The translations under genes were made by a program, and so were the position numbers. Below, piece after piece: positions 1 to 9,250 of a DNA stretch of 64,000 bases. The stretch is from the NCBI RefSeq assembly GCF_009866765.1, contig NZ_CP019431.1:6530001-6594000 (forward strand), read 5' to 3'. Below the pieces are notes generated by a model, which saw nothing but the letters and a program-made list of their open reading frames with translations, did not search any database and had not been told where the DNA came from. How positions within the stretch are numbered: the stretch's first letter is position 1; the number at the start of each line of letters is the position of its first letter. The stretch is from Pseudomonas sp. S35. Its GTDB lineage: Bacteria > Pseudomonadota > Gammaproteobacteria > Pseudomonadales > Pseudomonadaceae.

Positions 1-141
1 GACCAACATTAACAAGGTGGGCAGCAACGAGCCTTGGTACAGCAGGCGCGTGCGCTCAACCGCCATCTCAGTGGCGTAGTGTTTGCGGATAACCTGCGCG
101 GGGGCCATCGAGTGGCCGAGCAGGTCGGTGCTGAGGGTCAT
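1..141 (-). CDS. N-terminal fragment of a membrane protein, possibly a c-di-GMP signalling protein
   Basis: The first 47 codons of a leftward gene that runs off the window. The start ATG is at 141. The peptide begins MTLSTDLLGHSMAPAQVI and turns hydrophobic at its visible end (QGSLLPTLLMLV), which suggests the first membrane helix. In fluorescent pseudomonads the gene diverging from uvrD is often a membrane GGDEF/EAL protein; that is recollection, and no catalytic domain is visible here. The upstream ribosome binding site is weak. Confidence 0.5.
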   Translation of the reverse strand, partial: MTLSTDLLGHSMAPAQVIRKHYATEMAVERTRLLYQGSLLPTLLMLV

Positions 142-419
142 AGGCAATGTTCTTATAATGGTGAGCCCGAAACGTCGACGGAGCATACACAAGCAAGCGC
201 TTGGGCCAAACTGCTCCATGTCATAAAAAATGCCCGGCCGCACACCGCAAAGCTTGGGGCCAGACAGCTTGAGCGAGACCCAGCGCGGGCTGCGGCCATT
301 GACTGACCGGTCATCACCCCAGACAGAATGTTGAACCGGCCCGATCGCGCCGGTTATTTTCCATCGACCACCCGGCATTGGGATTTGCCCGACTCCCCCC
401 AGCACCCTAGAATGCGCCG
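142..419. other. Divergent intergenic region upstream of uvrD
   Basis: This 278-bp gap separates the leftward membrane-protein gene from rightward uvrD and should hold the promoters of both. I see no convincing -35/-10 pair, operator or hairpin. Short open frames across it have no codon bias or recognisable product. Confidence 0.4.
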
Positions 420-2603
420 ATGCGCGATGATCTCTCTCTTTTGCTGAACTCCCTCAACGATGCCCAACGCCAGGCCGTAGCGGCCCCCGTTGGCCGTCAG
501 TTGGTCCTGGCCGGTGCTGGCTCCGGTAAAACCCGAGTGCTGGTGCACCGTATCGCCTGGTTGATCCAGGTCGAAAACGCGTCCCCGCATTCCATCCTGT
601 CGGTGACGTTCACCAACAAGGCCGCTGCCGAGATGCGCCACCGCATCGAGCAGTTGATGGGCATCAGCCCGGCCGGCATGTGGGTCGGCACCTTCCACGG
701 CCTGGCGCACCGCTTGTTGCGGGCGCATTGGCAGGAAGCCGGGCTCGCCCAGACCTTCCAGATCCTCGACAGCGATGACCAGCAACGCCTGGTCAAGCGG
801 GTGATCCGCGAGCTGGGCCTCGACGAACAGCGTTGGCCGGTGCGTCAGGCGCAGTGGTTTATCAACGGCCAGAAAGACGAAGGCTTGCGCCCGCAACATA
901 TCCAGGCCAGCGGCGATTTGTTCCTGGCCACCATGCGCAGCATTTATGAAGCCTATGAGGCGGCCTGTGCACGCGCCGGCGTGATCGACTTCTCCGAACT
1001 GCTGCTGCGCGCCCTCGACCTGTGGCGCGACAACCCCGGTTTGCTGGCCCATTACCAGAAACGTTTCCGGCACATCCTGGTGGACGAGTTCCAGGACACC
1101 AACGCCGTGCAGTACGCCTGGTTGCGCCTGCTGGCCAAGGGCGGCGACAGCCTGATGGTCGTGGGTGACGACGATCAGTCGATCTATGGCTGGCGCGGCG
1201 CGAAAATCGAGAACATCTACCAGTATTCCGACGACTTCCCGGACGCGATCACCATCCGCCTGGAGCAGAACTACCGCTCTACTGCCGGTATCCTCAAGGC
1301 CGCCAACGCCTTGATCGCCAACAACACCGGGCGCATGGGTAAAGAACTGTGGACCGACGGCGGTGAGGGCGAAGCAATCAACCTGTATGCCGCCTTCAAC
1401 GAGCACGATGAAGCGCGCTACGTGGTGGAAACCATCGAAAGCGCGTTGAAAACCGGCCTGGCGCGCAGCGATATCGCGATCCTGTACCGTTCAAACGCCC
1501 AATCGCGGGTATTGGAAGAAGCCTTGCTGCGCGAGCGCATCCCGTACCGCATCTATGGCGGCCAGCGCTTCTTCGAGCGGGCGGAAATCAAGAACGCCAT
1601 GGCCTACCTGCGCTTGCTGGAAGGTCGAGGCAACGATGCGGCGCTGGAGCGGGTGATCAATATCCCGGCCCGTGGCATCGGCGAAAAAACCGTCGAAGCG
1701 ATCCGCGACCACGCGCGCCACGCCGATGTGTCGATGTGGGAAGCGATGCGCCTGCTCATCGCCAACAAAGGCCTGACCGGCCGCGCTGCCGGTGCGCTGG
1801 GTGTGTTTGTCGAGCTGATCGAGAACCTCGCCGCCAAGTGCCTGGAAATGCCCCTGCATTTGATGACCCAGACCGTGATCGAGCAGTCCGGGCTGATTGC
1901 CTACCACGAAGCGGAAAAAGGCGAGAAAGGCCAGGCCCGGGTAGAAAACCTTGAGGAACTGGTCAGCGCCGCCCGTGCGTTCGAAAACACCGAGGAAGAC
2001 GAAGAGCTGACCCCGCTCGCGGCCTTCCTCGGCCATGCTTCGCTGGAAGCCGGCGACACCCAGGCCGATGAGCATGAAGACAGCGTCCAGCTGATGACCT
2101 TGCACAGCGCCAAAGGCCTGGAGTTTCCGTACGTGTTCCTGGTGGGCATGGAAGAAGGCCTGTTCCCCCACAAGATGAGCCTGGAAGAGCCCGGTCGCCT
2201 TGAGGAAGAACGGCGCCTGGCCTACGTGGGTATCACCCGGGCGATGCAGAACCTGGTGATGACCTACGCCGAGACCCGACGCCTGTACGGCAGCGAGACC
2301 TACAACAAGGTGTCGCGCTTCGTACGTGAAGTACCGAAGGGCCTGATCCAGGAAGTGCGCCTGTCCAACAGCGTCAGCCGCCCGTTCGGCGGTGGCCAGC
2401 AGCAAAACTCCAGCAACATGTTCGCCGGCTCCGAGATTCCGCAAACCCAGTTCAGCCTTGGCCAGCAGGTCAGGCACTCGGTCTTCGGCGAGGGGGTGAT
2501 CCTCAACTTCGAAGGCGCTGGGGCCCAGGCGCGGGTGCAGGTGAACTTCGCCGAAGGCAGCAAGTGGCTGATGATGGGTTACGCGAAACTCGAAGCCGTC
2601 TGA
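420..2603 (+). CDS. uvrD: DNA helicase II UvrD
   Basis: A superfamily 1A 3'-5' DNA helicase of nucleotide excision repair and methyl-directed mismatch repair. The 727 residues are the usual length. The sequence shows Walker A AGAGSGKT at residues 31-38, motif II DEFQDT at 222-227, the QNYRST motif III/IV region, the MTLHSAKGLEF motif V and YVGITRA motif VI. A C-terminal Tudor-like segment (GQQVRHSVFGEGVIL) is the RNA polymerase-binding fold of UvrD/PcrA. The start MRDDLSLLL lacks a clear Shine-Dalgarno but fits family N-termini. It stands alone and is followed by a hairpin. Confidence 0.96.
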   Translation: MRDDLSLLLNSLNDAQRQAVAAPVGRQLVLAGAGSGKTRVLVHRIAWLIQVENASPHSILSVTFTNKAAAEMRHRIEQLMGISPAGMWVGTFHGLAHRLLRAHWQEAGLAQTFQILDSDDQQRLVKRVIRELGLDEQRWPVRQAQWFINGQKDEGLRPQHIQASGDLFLATMRSIYEAYEAACARAGVIDFSELLLRALDLWRDNPGLLAHYQKRFRHILVDEFQDTNAVQYAWLRLLAKGGDSLMVVGDDDQSIYGWRGAKIENIYQYSDDFPDAITIRLEQNYRSTAGILKAANALIANNTGRMGKELWTDGGEGEAINLYAAFNEHDEARYVVETIESALKTGLARSDIAILYRSNAQSRVLEEALLRERIPYRIYGGQRFFERAEIKNAMAYLRLLEGRGNDAALERVINIPARGIGEKTVEAIRDHARHADVSMWEAMRLLIANKGLTGRAAGALGVFVELIENLAAKCLEMPLHLMTQTVIEQSGLIAYHEAEKGEKGQARVENLEELVSAARAFENTEEDEELTPLAAFLGHASLEAGDTQADEHEDSVQLMTLHSAKGLEFPYVFLVGMEEGLFPHKMSLEEPGRLEEERRLAYVGITRAMQNLVMTYAETRRLYGSETYNKVSRFVREVPKGLIQEVRLSNSVSRPFGGGQQQNSSNMFAGSEIPQTQFSLGQQVRHSVFGEGVILNFEGAGAQARVQVNFAEGSKWLMMGYAKLEAV

Positions 2604-2625
2604 AACATTTGCCTACATGAAGCTT

Positions 2626-2662
2626 ATTGGCCCGCTCTTGTTTTTAACGAGTGCGGGCCAAT
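2626..2662 (+). terminator. Hairpin downstream of uvrD
   Basis: A 10-bp stem ATTGGCCCGC / GCGGGCCAAT lies 23 bp after the uvrD stop. The loop contains a T-run, but only a short T-rich tract follows the stem, so this may be a weak terminator or an mRNA-stabilising hairpin. Confidence 0.5.
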
Positions 2663-2792
2663 ATCTTTGATTAGTCCTACAGACCCTTCGGAATCGGTCT
2701 TACGCAAAAGCCCGAAACATTATGTCGCTAGCCACTGTCATTACACCTGTGCAACATGGCGCGCGTGCAATCCACAAATGGGAATTCCCTTT

Positions 2793-3662
2793 ATGAAACG
2801 TTTTCTTAGCATCGCCATGGCGTTGTGCATCGGCCTGACGATGAGCCTCGACGCCAACGCCAAACGCTTCGGTGGCGGCAAAAGCTCTGGCGCGGCACCG
2901 ACTCACCAGACCAGCCAAATGGCGCCATCCGCGGGTGCGGGCGGTGCTGCGGCTACCGCAGGCGCAGCCGGTGCTGCTGGCGCTGCTGCCAAGGCCGGCG
3001 GTGCTTCGCGCTGGCTGGGCCCTCTGGCCGGTATCGCGGCCGGTGGCCTGCTCGCGTCCATGTTCATGGGCGGCGGCTTCCAGGGCATGCAGATCTTCGA
3101 CATGTTGATCCTGGCGGTCATCGCGTTTGTGATCTTCCGCTTTATCGCGGCCCGTCGTCGCAAGCAGCAGGAGCACATGGCTCCAGCCGGCGCGCCGATG
3201 CAGCGTGAAGTGTTCGAGCAAAAACCCGCCATGGGTTCGATCTTCGGTGGTTCGCCAGCCCCTGCTGCGGCCCGTCCGGTGATCAACGCTCCAGCCTGGT
3301 TCAACGAAGAGCGTTTCGTCGAAGCGGCCCGCAACCACTTCCAGTCCCTGCAGCAACACTGGGACGCCAACGAAATGGACAAGATCGCCGAGTTCGTGAC
3401 CCCGCAACTGCTGGAGTTCCTCAAGCGCGAACGCGCCGAGATCGGCGATGCGTTCCAGTCGACCTACATCGACGACCTGCGCGTGCAGCTGGAAGGTGTG
3501 GATGACCGCGCCGACAAGACCATCGCCACCCTGACCTTCAGCGGCGTGTCGAAGACCTCGCGCTTCGACCAGGGCGAAGTGTTCAGCGAAAGCTGGAACA
3601 TGGAACGCCCGCAAGGCGACAACCAGCCTTGGCTGGTCGCCGGTATCCGCCAGAACGGCTGA
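2793..3662 (+). CDS. Tim44-like domain protein with signal peptide
   Basis: A 289-residue exported or membrane protein. It opens with a signal-type sequence MKRFLSIAMALCIGL ending near DANA, then a Gly/Ala-rich linker, a hydrophobic hairpin around residues 80-120 (GILASMFMGGGFQG region and MLILAVIAFVIFRFI) followed by a basic RRRKQQ, and finishes with a Tim44-type C-terminal domain from about residue 160 (WFNEERFVEAARNHFQ onward). Bacterial members are of unknown function. The start at 2793 is preferred to an in-frame ATG at 2667 because only this one begins a proper signal sequence. A strong terminator follows. Confidence 0.85.
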   Translation: MKRFLSIAMALCIGLTMSLDANAKRFGGGKSSGAAPTHQTSQMAPSAGAGGAAATAGAAGAAGAAAKAGGASRWLGPLAGIAAGGLLASMFMGGGFQGMQIFDMLILAVIAFVIFRFIAARRRKQQEHMAPAGAPMQREVFEQKPAMGSIFGGSPAPAAARPVINAPAWFNEERFVEAARNHFQSLQQHWDANEMDKIAEFVTPQLLEFLKRERAEIGDAFQSTYIDDLRVQLEGVDDRADKTIATLTFSGVSKTSRFDQGEVFSESWNMERPQGDNQPWLVAGIRQNG

Positions 3663-3690
3663 TACCCACGCGCTTGAGCTAGCCGTAACA

Positions 3691-3724
3691 AAAAACCCCG
3701 GACATGCCTCATGTCCGGGGTTTT
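3691..3724 (+). terminator. Rho-independent terminator after the Tim44-domain gene
   Basis: A 14-bp perfect stem AAAACCCCGGACAT / ATGTCCGGGGTTTT with a five-base loop ends in a T-run. The A-rich left arm would let it work on both strands. Confidence 0.9.
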
Positions 3725-3805
3725 CTATTTCACGGTTGCACTTATAGCGAGCTACTGTATAAAACGCCCCTATTAACCGCGCCATCTAGCAAGAGGATCC
3801 CGGCC

Positions 3806-4213
3806 GTGGAAGAAATCATCGAACAATTGCGTGAAGCCAACGAACCGGTCCCGGTTCCTCTGGAACTGCCTGACGAAGACCAGATCGTAGAAATCGAAGA
3901 ACAGCTGTTCATCGATATCCCATTTGTCTTCCGTGAATTCCTGCTGACCGTCAGCGACGTGGTGTACGGCAGCCTGGAGCCGGTGACCGTCACCGACCCG
4001 CAGTCCCACACCTACCTGCCGGACGTGGCCGCCAACGCCTGGGATGCCGGGATTGACCGCAGCATGATCCCGATCTGCCAGGACGGCGACGACTACTACT
4101 GTGTCGAAGAAGACGGCACCGTGGTGCTGTGGTCGGCCGAAGAAGAACTCGTCACCGAGGAAACCTGGGAATCGGTGTGGCACTGGGCGCGGGACGTCTG
4201 GCTGGAAAGCTGA
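3806..4213 (+). CDS. SMI1/KNR4 family protein
   Basis: A 135-residue acidic cytoplasmic protein with the SMI1/KNR4 (SUKH) fold pattern: a leading IEEQLFIDIPFVFREFLL segment, PDVAANAWDAGI, then MIPICQDGDDYYCVEEDG and VVLWS. Members are often immunity proteins or unassigned; no toxin gene is adjacent, so a housekeeping role is as likely. The GTG start at 3806 is chosen because AAGAGG sits 9 bases upstream; an ATG at 3704 lies inside the preceding terminator hairpin and is rejected. Confidence 0.8.
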   Translation: MEEIIEQLREANEPVPVPLELPDEDQIVEIEEQLFIDIPFVFREFLLTVSDVVYGSLEPVTVTDPQSHTYLPDVAANAWDAGIDRSMIPICQDGDDYYCVEEDGTVVLWSAEEELVTEETWESVWHWARDVWLES

Positions 4214-4234
4214 TACTCCCAACTGAATGGGCAA

Positions 4235-4278
4235 TTGTGGTGAGGGAGCTTGCTCCCGTTGGGCTGCAAAGCAGCCCC
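4235..4278. repeat. REP-like element
   Basis: A TGTGGTGAGGGAGCTTGCTCCCG hairpin is followed directly by a second one, GGGCTGCAAAGCAGCCC. The same composite recurs at 36371-36413. This is the Pseudomonas REP style, extragenic between two convergent genes. Confidence 0.75.
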
Positions 4279-4289
4279 GTCCAAGCCCA

Positions 4290-6053
4290 TCAGTGCTCCG
4301 GCGTATCCTTGTGGTTATCCAGCGTCTCCAGCAAGGCCACCTGCATCCGCGTATGCACACGGATGAACCAGCGCCAGAGTACGGCCGCCACCGCAGCCGT
4401 GACCACGGCAATCAGTACCAGCAACTTGTTGGTCGGCAGAATACTGGCCGACAAGGCTGCCAATAGCAGGAAAATCACCAGCAACGACAGAATCGGGATC
4501 AGCTCGGCAATCACTCGCCGCACCCGCTGGGTATGCCGCCCGGCCATTTCCGGCTTCACGCTCATCTCTGCCAGCAACATCGACAGCGCCTTGAGCTTGC
4601 GGTACGCCGCGATCAAAAACGGCAGCGACAACAGCAACGCCCCACCCCAGATCAACGCCTTCTGCCAGCTTGGATCGCTGATCCAACCCTCCAGATACCC
4701 ACCAATGCGCGCCGCAAAAAAGCTGCCGGCGAAGAAAATCGCGATCACCAGCGCCAAGTTCACGCCTACTTGCAGGATGATTCTGCGGATCATCGACGCC
4801 AGCATCGCGCCCTCGCCCTGAGGCTGAATGCTGCGCAACCACTCGCCATACATGCCGAACACCCGGCTCATGCGCTTGGGCATCACGGCGGCAATCTTCA
4901 ACGACAGCGGGTCGGCACCGCGAATCAGGTACGGCGTGAGCAGTGTGGTAATCGCCGAAACGGCCACCGCCACCGGATACAGGAAGTCACTGGTCACCTG
5001 CAAGGTCATGCCCAGCGCGGCGATGATGAAGGAAAACTCACCAATCTGTGACAGCCCCATCCCCACGCGCAGTGAGGTGCGGCCGTCATTACCGGCGATA
5101 AATGCGCCCAAGCCGCAGGACAACATCTTGCCCAGCACCACCGCCACGGTGATCACCGCGATCGGCCAGGCGTATTGCAGCAGGATCTGTGGGTCGATCA
5201 TCAAGCCAATGGCCACGAAGAAGATTGCACTGAACATGTCACGAACCGGTTCGATCAGGCGCTCGATCTTAATCAATTGCTTGGATTCGGCCATGATCGC
5301 GCCGATCAGGAAAGCGCCCAGCACCATGCTGTATTCAAGCTTGACCACCAACAGGCAGAAACCGAAACACAGGCCCAATACGGTGATCAGCAGCATCTCG
5401 TTGCTTTCAAACTTGGCCACGTAGGCCAGCAGGCGCGGCACCAGCAGGATGCCAATCACCAAGGCCACGATCATGAACAGCGAGAGCTTGCCGACCGTGG
5501 AGAACACCTCGCCGGAGCTCACCGTGCCGCTGACGGCGATGCTCGAAAGCAAGGCGATGATGCCGATGCCCAGGATGTCCTCGACGATCAGCACGCCAAA
5601 AATCAGCTGCGCGAAGCGCTGGTTTTTCATCTTCAGGTCATTGAGCGCCTTGACGATGATGGTGGTCGACGAGATCGCCAGGATCGCGCCGAGGAACAGC
5701 GAATCCATGGTGTTCCAGTCGAACCAGCGGCCGATTTCATAGCCGATCCAGATCATCAGGATGATTTCCAGGAAGGCCGCGATAAACGCCGTGGCGCCCA
5801 CCTTGAACAGCTTGCGCAGGCTGAACTCCAGGCCCAGGCAGAACATCAGGAAGATCACCCCCAGTTCGGCCAGGGTCTTGATAGTGTCTTCGTCGTGGAT
5901 CAGGCCGAACGGTGGGGTGTGGGGGCCGATGATGAAGCCGGCGACGATGTAGCCCAGCACCACGGGTTGCTTGAGCCGGTGAAACAGGATGGTGACGACC
6001 CCTGCCACCAGCATGATCACGGCCAAGTCCTGGATAAAGCTGATGGCGTGCAT
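4290..6053 (-). CDS. CPA2-family cation:proton antiporter
   Basis: A 587-residue inner-membrane antiporter of the KefB/CPA2 type that would exchange K+ or Na+ for H+. The first roughly 390 residues form the Na+/H+ exchanger domain (FHRLKQPVVLGYIVAG, FCLGLEFSLRKL and many helices). The C-terminal part lacks the usual RCK/TrkA-N nucleotide-binding domain and instead has about four more membrane spans. The start at 6053 is supported by AAGGAG eight bases upstream; an in-frame ATG further upstream has no such site. The gene is divergent from the thioesterase gene across a structured 290-bp gap. Confidence 0.88.
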   Translation of the reverse strand: MHAISFIQDLAVIMLVAGVVTILFHRLKQPVVLGYIVAGFIIGPHTPPFGLIHDEDTIKTLAELGVIFLMFCLGLEFSLRKLFKVGATAFIAAFLEIILMIWIGYEIGRWFDWNTMDSLFLGAILAISSTTIIVKALNDLKMKNQRFAQLIFGVLIVEDILGIGIIALLSSIAVSGTVSSGEVFSTVGKLSLFMIVALVIGILLVPRLLAYVAKFESNEMLLITVLGLCFGFCLLVVKLEYSMVLGAFLIGAIMAESKQLIKIERLIEPVRDMFSAIFFVAIGLMIDPQILLQYAWPIAVITVAVVLGKMLSCGLGAFIAGNDGRTSLRVGMGLSQIGEFSFIIAALGMTLQVTSDFLYPVAVAVSAITTLLTPYLIRGADPLSLKIAAVMPKRMSRVFGMYGEWLRSIQPQGEGAMLASMIRRIILQVGVNLALVIAIFFAGSFFAARIGGYLEGWISDPSWQKALIWGGALLLSLPFLIAAYRKLKALSMLLAEMSVKPEMAGRHTQRVRRVIAELIPILSLLVIFLLLAALSASILPTNKLLVLIAVVTAAVAAVLWRWFIRVHTRMQVALLETLDNHKDTPEH

Positions 6054-6179
6054 GGCGAGGGACTCCTTGAGGGTACTGGCGCTTTTCCCACTTCCGTCCG
6101 CGCACATGAAAAGTCGCAAAGAGCGGAAGGAAAAGTCTGCCTTAATCGTAAGAAATGCCCTGAGATGGGCTTTTGAAGG

Positions 6180-6345
6180 TTAACACCGCGACTTCCACCG
6201 GAAAGCCGGTGCAATATATGGAAACAGATCGGTCCGGGCGTGACGGCAAGCCGCCCACCGGCGTCCCGTAAGGGATGGCGCTGCAAAGATTCCAGCACCC
6301 GCAGAGGTGCCCCCCCAACCAATGCCTACAACCCGTGAGTGTGCT
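6180..6345. other. Candidate structured RNA leader between antiporter and thioesterase genes
   Basis: Several nested inverted repeats are visible: CACCGG/CCGGTG (6196-6201 with 6206-6211, loop AAAG), GGGCG/CGCCC (6236-6240 with 6252-6256), GTCCC/GGGAT (6263-6267 with 6272-6276), GCACC/GGTGC (6295-6299 with 6306-6310), and a long-range TGGAA/TTCCA pair (6219-6223 with 6290-6294). That makes a multibranch fold with an enclosing stem. I do not recognise the class, and the orientation is undecided: it could be the leader of the rightward thioesterase gene or of the leftward antiporter. Confidence 0.4.
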
Positions 6346-6831
6346 ATGGAACCCGGAAACGCCCAGCTGTCGATGACGGTATTGATGACCCCTGACATGG
6401 CCAACTTCTCAGGCAATGTCCACGGCGGCACCCTGCTCAAGTACCTCGACGAAGTGGCCTACGCCTGCGCGAGCCGTTACGCCGGTCGCTATGTGGTGAC
6501 GTTGTCGGTGGACCAGGTGATTTTCCGCGAGCCGATCCATGTCGGCGAACTGGTGACGTTCCTTGCATCGGTCAACTACACCGGCAATACGTCGATGGAA
6601 GTGGGCATCAAGGTGGTGACCGAGAACATCCGCGAGCGCTCGGTGCGTCATACCAACAGCTGCTTCTTCACCATGGTGGCCGTGGACGACCAGCGCAAAC
6701 CGGCCGCGGTGCCGCCGCTGCAACCCCACAACAGCGAAGACAAGCGCCGGTTCGTGCAGGCCCAGCAACGCCGGCAGATTCGCCAGGAGCTGGAAAAGCG
6801 CTACCAGGAAATCAAGGCTGACGCGCTGTAA
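6346..6831 (+). CDS. YciA-type acyl-CoA thioesterase
   Basis: A 161-residue hotdog-fold thioesterase that hydrolyses acyl-CoA to free acid and CoA in the cytoplasm. The family signature NVHGGTLLKYLDEVAYACA with its catalytic Asp is near residues 24-40, followed by the central strand FREPIHVGELVTF. The C-terminal 35 residues are a charged, probably helical tail. The start at 6346 (MEPGNAQL) matches the family N-terminus; a more upstream ATG at 6307 would add residues encoded within the preceding hairpin region. Confidence 0.88.
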   Translation: MEPGNAQLSMTVLMTPDMANFSGNVHGGTLLKYLDEVAYACASRYAGRYVVTLSVDQVIFREPIHVGELVTFLASVNYTGNTSMEVGIKVVTENIRERSVRHTNSCFFTMVAVDDQRKPAAVPPLQPHNSEDKRRFVQAQQRRQIRQELEKRYQEIKADAL

Positions 6832-6854
6832 GTCCAGAGCTGCAAACCGGGTCA

Positions 6855-6886
6855 AATGTGGGAGGGGGCGTGCCCCCTCCCACATT
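6855..6886. repeat. REP hairpin
   Basis: A near-perfect inverted repeat AATGTGGGAGGGGGC / GCCCCCTCCCACATT between the convergent thioesterase and pdxY genes. It is a typical Pseudomonas REP element and may also end transcription. Confidence 0.85.
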
Positions 6887-6899
6887 GGGCTTTGTGTAC

Positions 6900-7772
6900 T
6901 TATAGGCCGATCGGGGTGGCTTCAAAACGTACGCGCGGATGGGCGATACGGTCCTGGGCGCGCACCAACTCCAACTCATAACTGGCACACGCCTGGGTTT
7001 CCAGCAGCACTTCGTGTACCGCCGCTGCGGTGAACTCAAAAGCGGCCAGCAGGCTGTCGCCCAACAACACCCGCGCCAGGAACAGCCCCGACGTCAGGTC
7101 GCCTACGCCCACCGGTTGGCGCGGGAACGCCAGCAGCGGACGACGCAGGTGCCAGCTGCCGTCGGCGGTCACCAATAGCATCTCGAAACCCTCCGGCAAC
7201 TTGCCTGGATAATCCAGGTGCTTGACCAGCACGGCCTTGGGCCCGCGTGCCAGCAACGCCTTGGCCATGCTCAGGCAATCGAACAGCGACTGCGGCTTAC
7301 GCCCGGCAAAGCTGTCCAGTTCCAGTTGGTTGGGGCACAGGAAGTCGGCCATCGCCGCCGCTTCATCCAGCAGGAAATCACTGACTTCCTGGGGCACGAT
7401 GCAGCCTTTTTCCGGATGGCCCATCACCGGGTCGCACAGGTACAAGGCCTTGGGGTTGATGGCTTTGATCCGCGCCACACCGGTGAGAATCGCCCGGCCC
7501 TGGTCCGCGCTGCCCAGGTAACCGGACAGCACCGCATCGCAGTTGCCCAGCTCGCCGATGGCGGCAATGCCTTCCACCAGCGCCGGAATTTGCTGCGGCG
7601 CCAACACTTCGCCCGCCCACTGGCCATACTGGGTGTGGTTGGAGAACTGCACCGTGTTCAGCGGCCAGACGTTCACCCCGACCCGCTGCATGGGGAACAC
7701 GGCGGCGCTGTTTCCGGCGTGGCCAAAGACCACATGAGACTGGATCGCAAGCAGATGAGGTGTGCGTTTCAT
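6900..7772 (-). CDS. pdxY: Pyridoxal kinase PdxY
   Basis: A ribokinase-like enzyme that phosphorylates pyridoxal with ATP in the B6 salvage pathway. The 290 residues are the normal length. Visible motifs are the N-terminal [19 protein letters not shown] substrate lid region, [13 protein letters not shown], and the C-terminal anion-hole [15 protein letters not shown] containing the catalytic Asp. The gene stands alone; the ribosome binding site is weak. Confidence 0.95.
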   Translation of the reverse strand: MKRTPHLLAIQSHVVFGHAGNSAAVFPMQRVGVNVWPLNTVQFSNHTQYGQWAGEVLAPQQIPALVEGIAAIGELGNCDAVLSGYLGSADQGRAILTGVARIKAINPKALYLCDPVMGHPEKGCIVPQEVSDFLLDEAAAMADFLCPNQLELDSFAGRKPQSLFDCLSMAKALLARGPKAVLVKHLDYPGKLPEGFEMLLVTADGSWHLRRPLLAFPRQPVGVGDLTSGLFLARVLLGDSLLAAFEFTAAAVHEVLLETQACASYELELVRAQDRIAHPRVRFEATPIGL

Positions 7773-7889
7773 GCAGGGGATTTCCGTAAAGCCATTGAAA
7801 TTCTGGCCGCGCAGTATGCGACTAAACGCAGCCTGTACGACAGACCGGCGACACAGTTAAGCTGCTCTCACTTTGTTGGAGTTTTTCGC

Positions 7890-8285
7890 ATGCTGACCCT
7901 GGGAAACATCTTCGTGTTGATGCTGCTGGCGACCGGCGCCGCCTGGGTTTGGCACAACCACGGCCTGCGCGAGCGGGCGCTGGCGCGGGTCAAGCAGCAT
8001 TGCGCCAAACTCGATATCGAGTTGCTCGACGGCGCGGTGGCGTTGAAGCGCATCGGTTTTGTGAAGGATGGCAACGGTCGGCGGCGCCTGGCGCGGATCT
8101 ACAACTTCGAATTCACCGTCACGGGCGAGTCCCGCCACAGCGGGACCATCACTCAATTCGGCGCCCACAGCGCACAGATCGAACTGGCGCCCTACCCGTT
8201 CGAAGCCAAGGAGGCGCTGCCCAGCGCCGAAGTGATCGAGCTGAGCCAGTGGCGCCAGGATCACGCGACCAAGAACCGTCAGTAA
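7890..8285 (+). CDS. DUF3301 family membrane-anchored protein
   Basis: A 131-residue protein with one N-terminal membrane helix (LGNIFVLMLLATGAAWVW) and a soluble domain containing the DUF3301 pattern CAKLDIELLDGAVAL and RIYNFEFTVTG. Its function is unknown. The start at 7890 follows TTGGAG. Its last seven bases overlap the end of the convergent cobW-type gene. Confidence 0.82.
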   Translation: MLTLGNIFVLMLLATGAAWVWHNHGLRERALARVKQHCAKLDIELLDGAVALKRIGFVKDGNGRRRLARIYNFEFTVTGESRHSGTITQFGAHSAQIELAPYPFEAKEALPSAEVIELSQWRQDHATKNRQ

Positions 8286-9250
8286 CGGCAGTCGGCCAGC
8301 GCGGCCTGCAACGCGGCCACGTCCTGAGGTGCGCTGAAGATCAGTTCGATACGTGAGTCGCGGCGCCATTCGCTGGGCTGCCAGGTGAGCGAACTGTTAT
8401 CCACAGCGTTGATGCAAAGCCACGTATCACGGCTGTGGATAACCAGCTTGGCGCGGCGCCACTCAAGGCCTGCCAGCCACTGAGCCAGACGCCGGGTATC
8501 GAATTGCTGGCTGGGATGCCAGCGCCAACCGATGCTCCAACCGCCCTCCTGGTCCTGGCTCAGACAAATCGGCAACGCTGGGCTGCTCCAGACGGCAGGC
8601 ATCTGCGCCAAGCCTGTGGGCGCCTCGAACTTATCCACAGCTTCGCGCCCTGTTGCTTGCAAACCTGGCAACTGCGCCAGCGGCAACTGCGCTTGGCGGG
8701 TCCAGTAACGCGGGCAATCGGGCAACTGCCGCTCCACGACCTGGCGCTGTGCAGCGTCCAGCATCTCATCCTTGTTCAATACCACAAGCCCGGCACTGGC
8801 CAGCGCCTCTTGCTGCGCCTGCGGCAAGGGTTTCCCCGCAGCGAGCGCTTGGGCATCCAACACCAGCACACAGGGCTGAACCGCCAGCACCGTCTGCCAC
8901 GGCGCCTCGCGCAACTGTTTGAGCAACTGCGCCGGATGGCCCAGGCCCGAAGGTTCGATAAACAAACGATCCGGCTTGGCCTTACGCAGCAGTCGGCCCA
9001 GGCCTACCTGGAACGGTGCACCATTCACACAACACAGGCAGCCACCGGCCACTTCGCCCAGGGCAATGCCGTCGGCGTCCTGGGTCAGCAGCGCGGCGTC
9101 CAGGCCGATCTGCCCAAACTCGTTGATCAACACCGCCCAGCGCTCGTTGGCCGGGCGTTGGGCCAGCAGGTGCTTGATCAGGCTGGTCTTGCCGGCGCCC
9201 AAGGGCCCGGCAATCACGTGGGTGGGAATGTTCTGCAGCATCAGGGGCAT
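8279..9250 (-). CDS. COG0523 (CobW/P47K) GTPase, putative metal chaperone
   Basis: A 323-residue G3E GTPase. It has Walker A GPLGAGKT at residues 15-22, the metal-binding CxCC motif in GGCLCCVNG, and an NKDE nucleotide-specificity motif. COG0523 proteins deliver zinc or other metals to client enzymes. It is the fourth and last gene of the dksA2-zigA-DUF1826 operon led by a Zur box, so zinc is the likely metal (inference). It is distinct from ZigA: shorter and more divergent. No His-rich loop is visible. Confidence 0.85.
   Translation of the reverse strand: MPLMLQNIPTHVIAGPLGAGKTSLIKHLLAQRPANERWAVLINEFGQIGLDAALLTQDADGIALGEVAGGCLCCVNGAPFQVGLGRLLRKAKPDRLFIEPSGLGHPAQLLKQLREAPWQTVLAVQPCVLVLDAQALAAGKPLPQAQQEALASAGLVVLNKDEMLDAAQRQVVERQLPDCPRYWTRQAQLPLAQLPGLQATGREAVDKFEAPTGLAQMPAVWSSPALPICLSQDQEGGWSIGWRWHPSQQFDTRRLAQWLAGLEWRRAKLVIHSRDTWLCINAVDNSSLTWQPSEWRRDSRIELIFSAPQDVAALQAALADCRY

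Noticed and set aside
34..306. A 90-codon plus-strand frame at the left edge
   Set aside because: It overlaps the start of the minus-strand membrane-protein gene and runs through promoter sequence without coding character.
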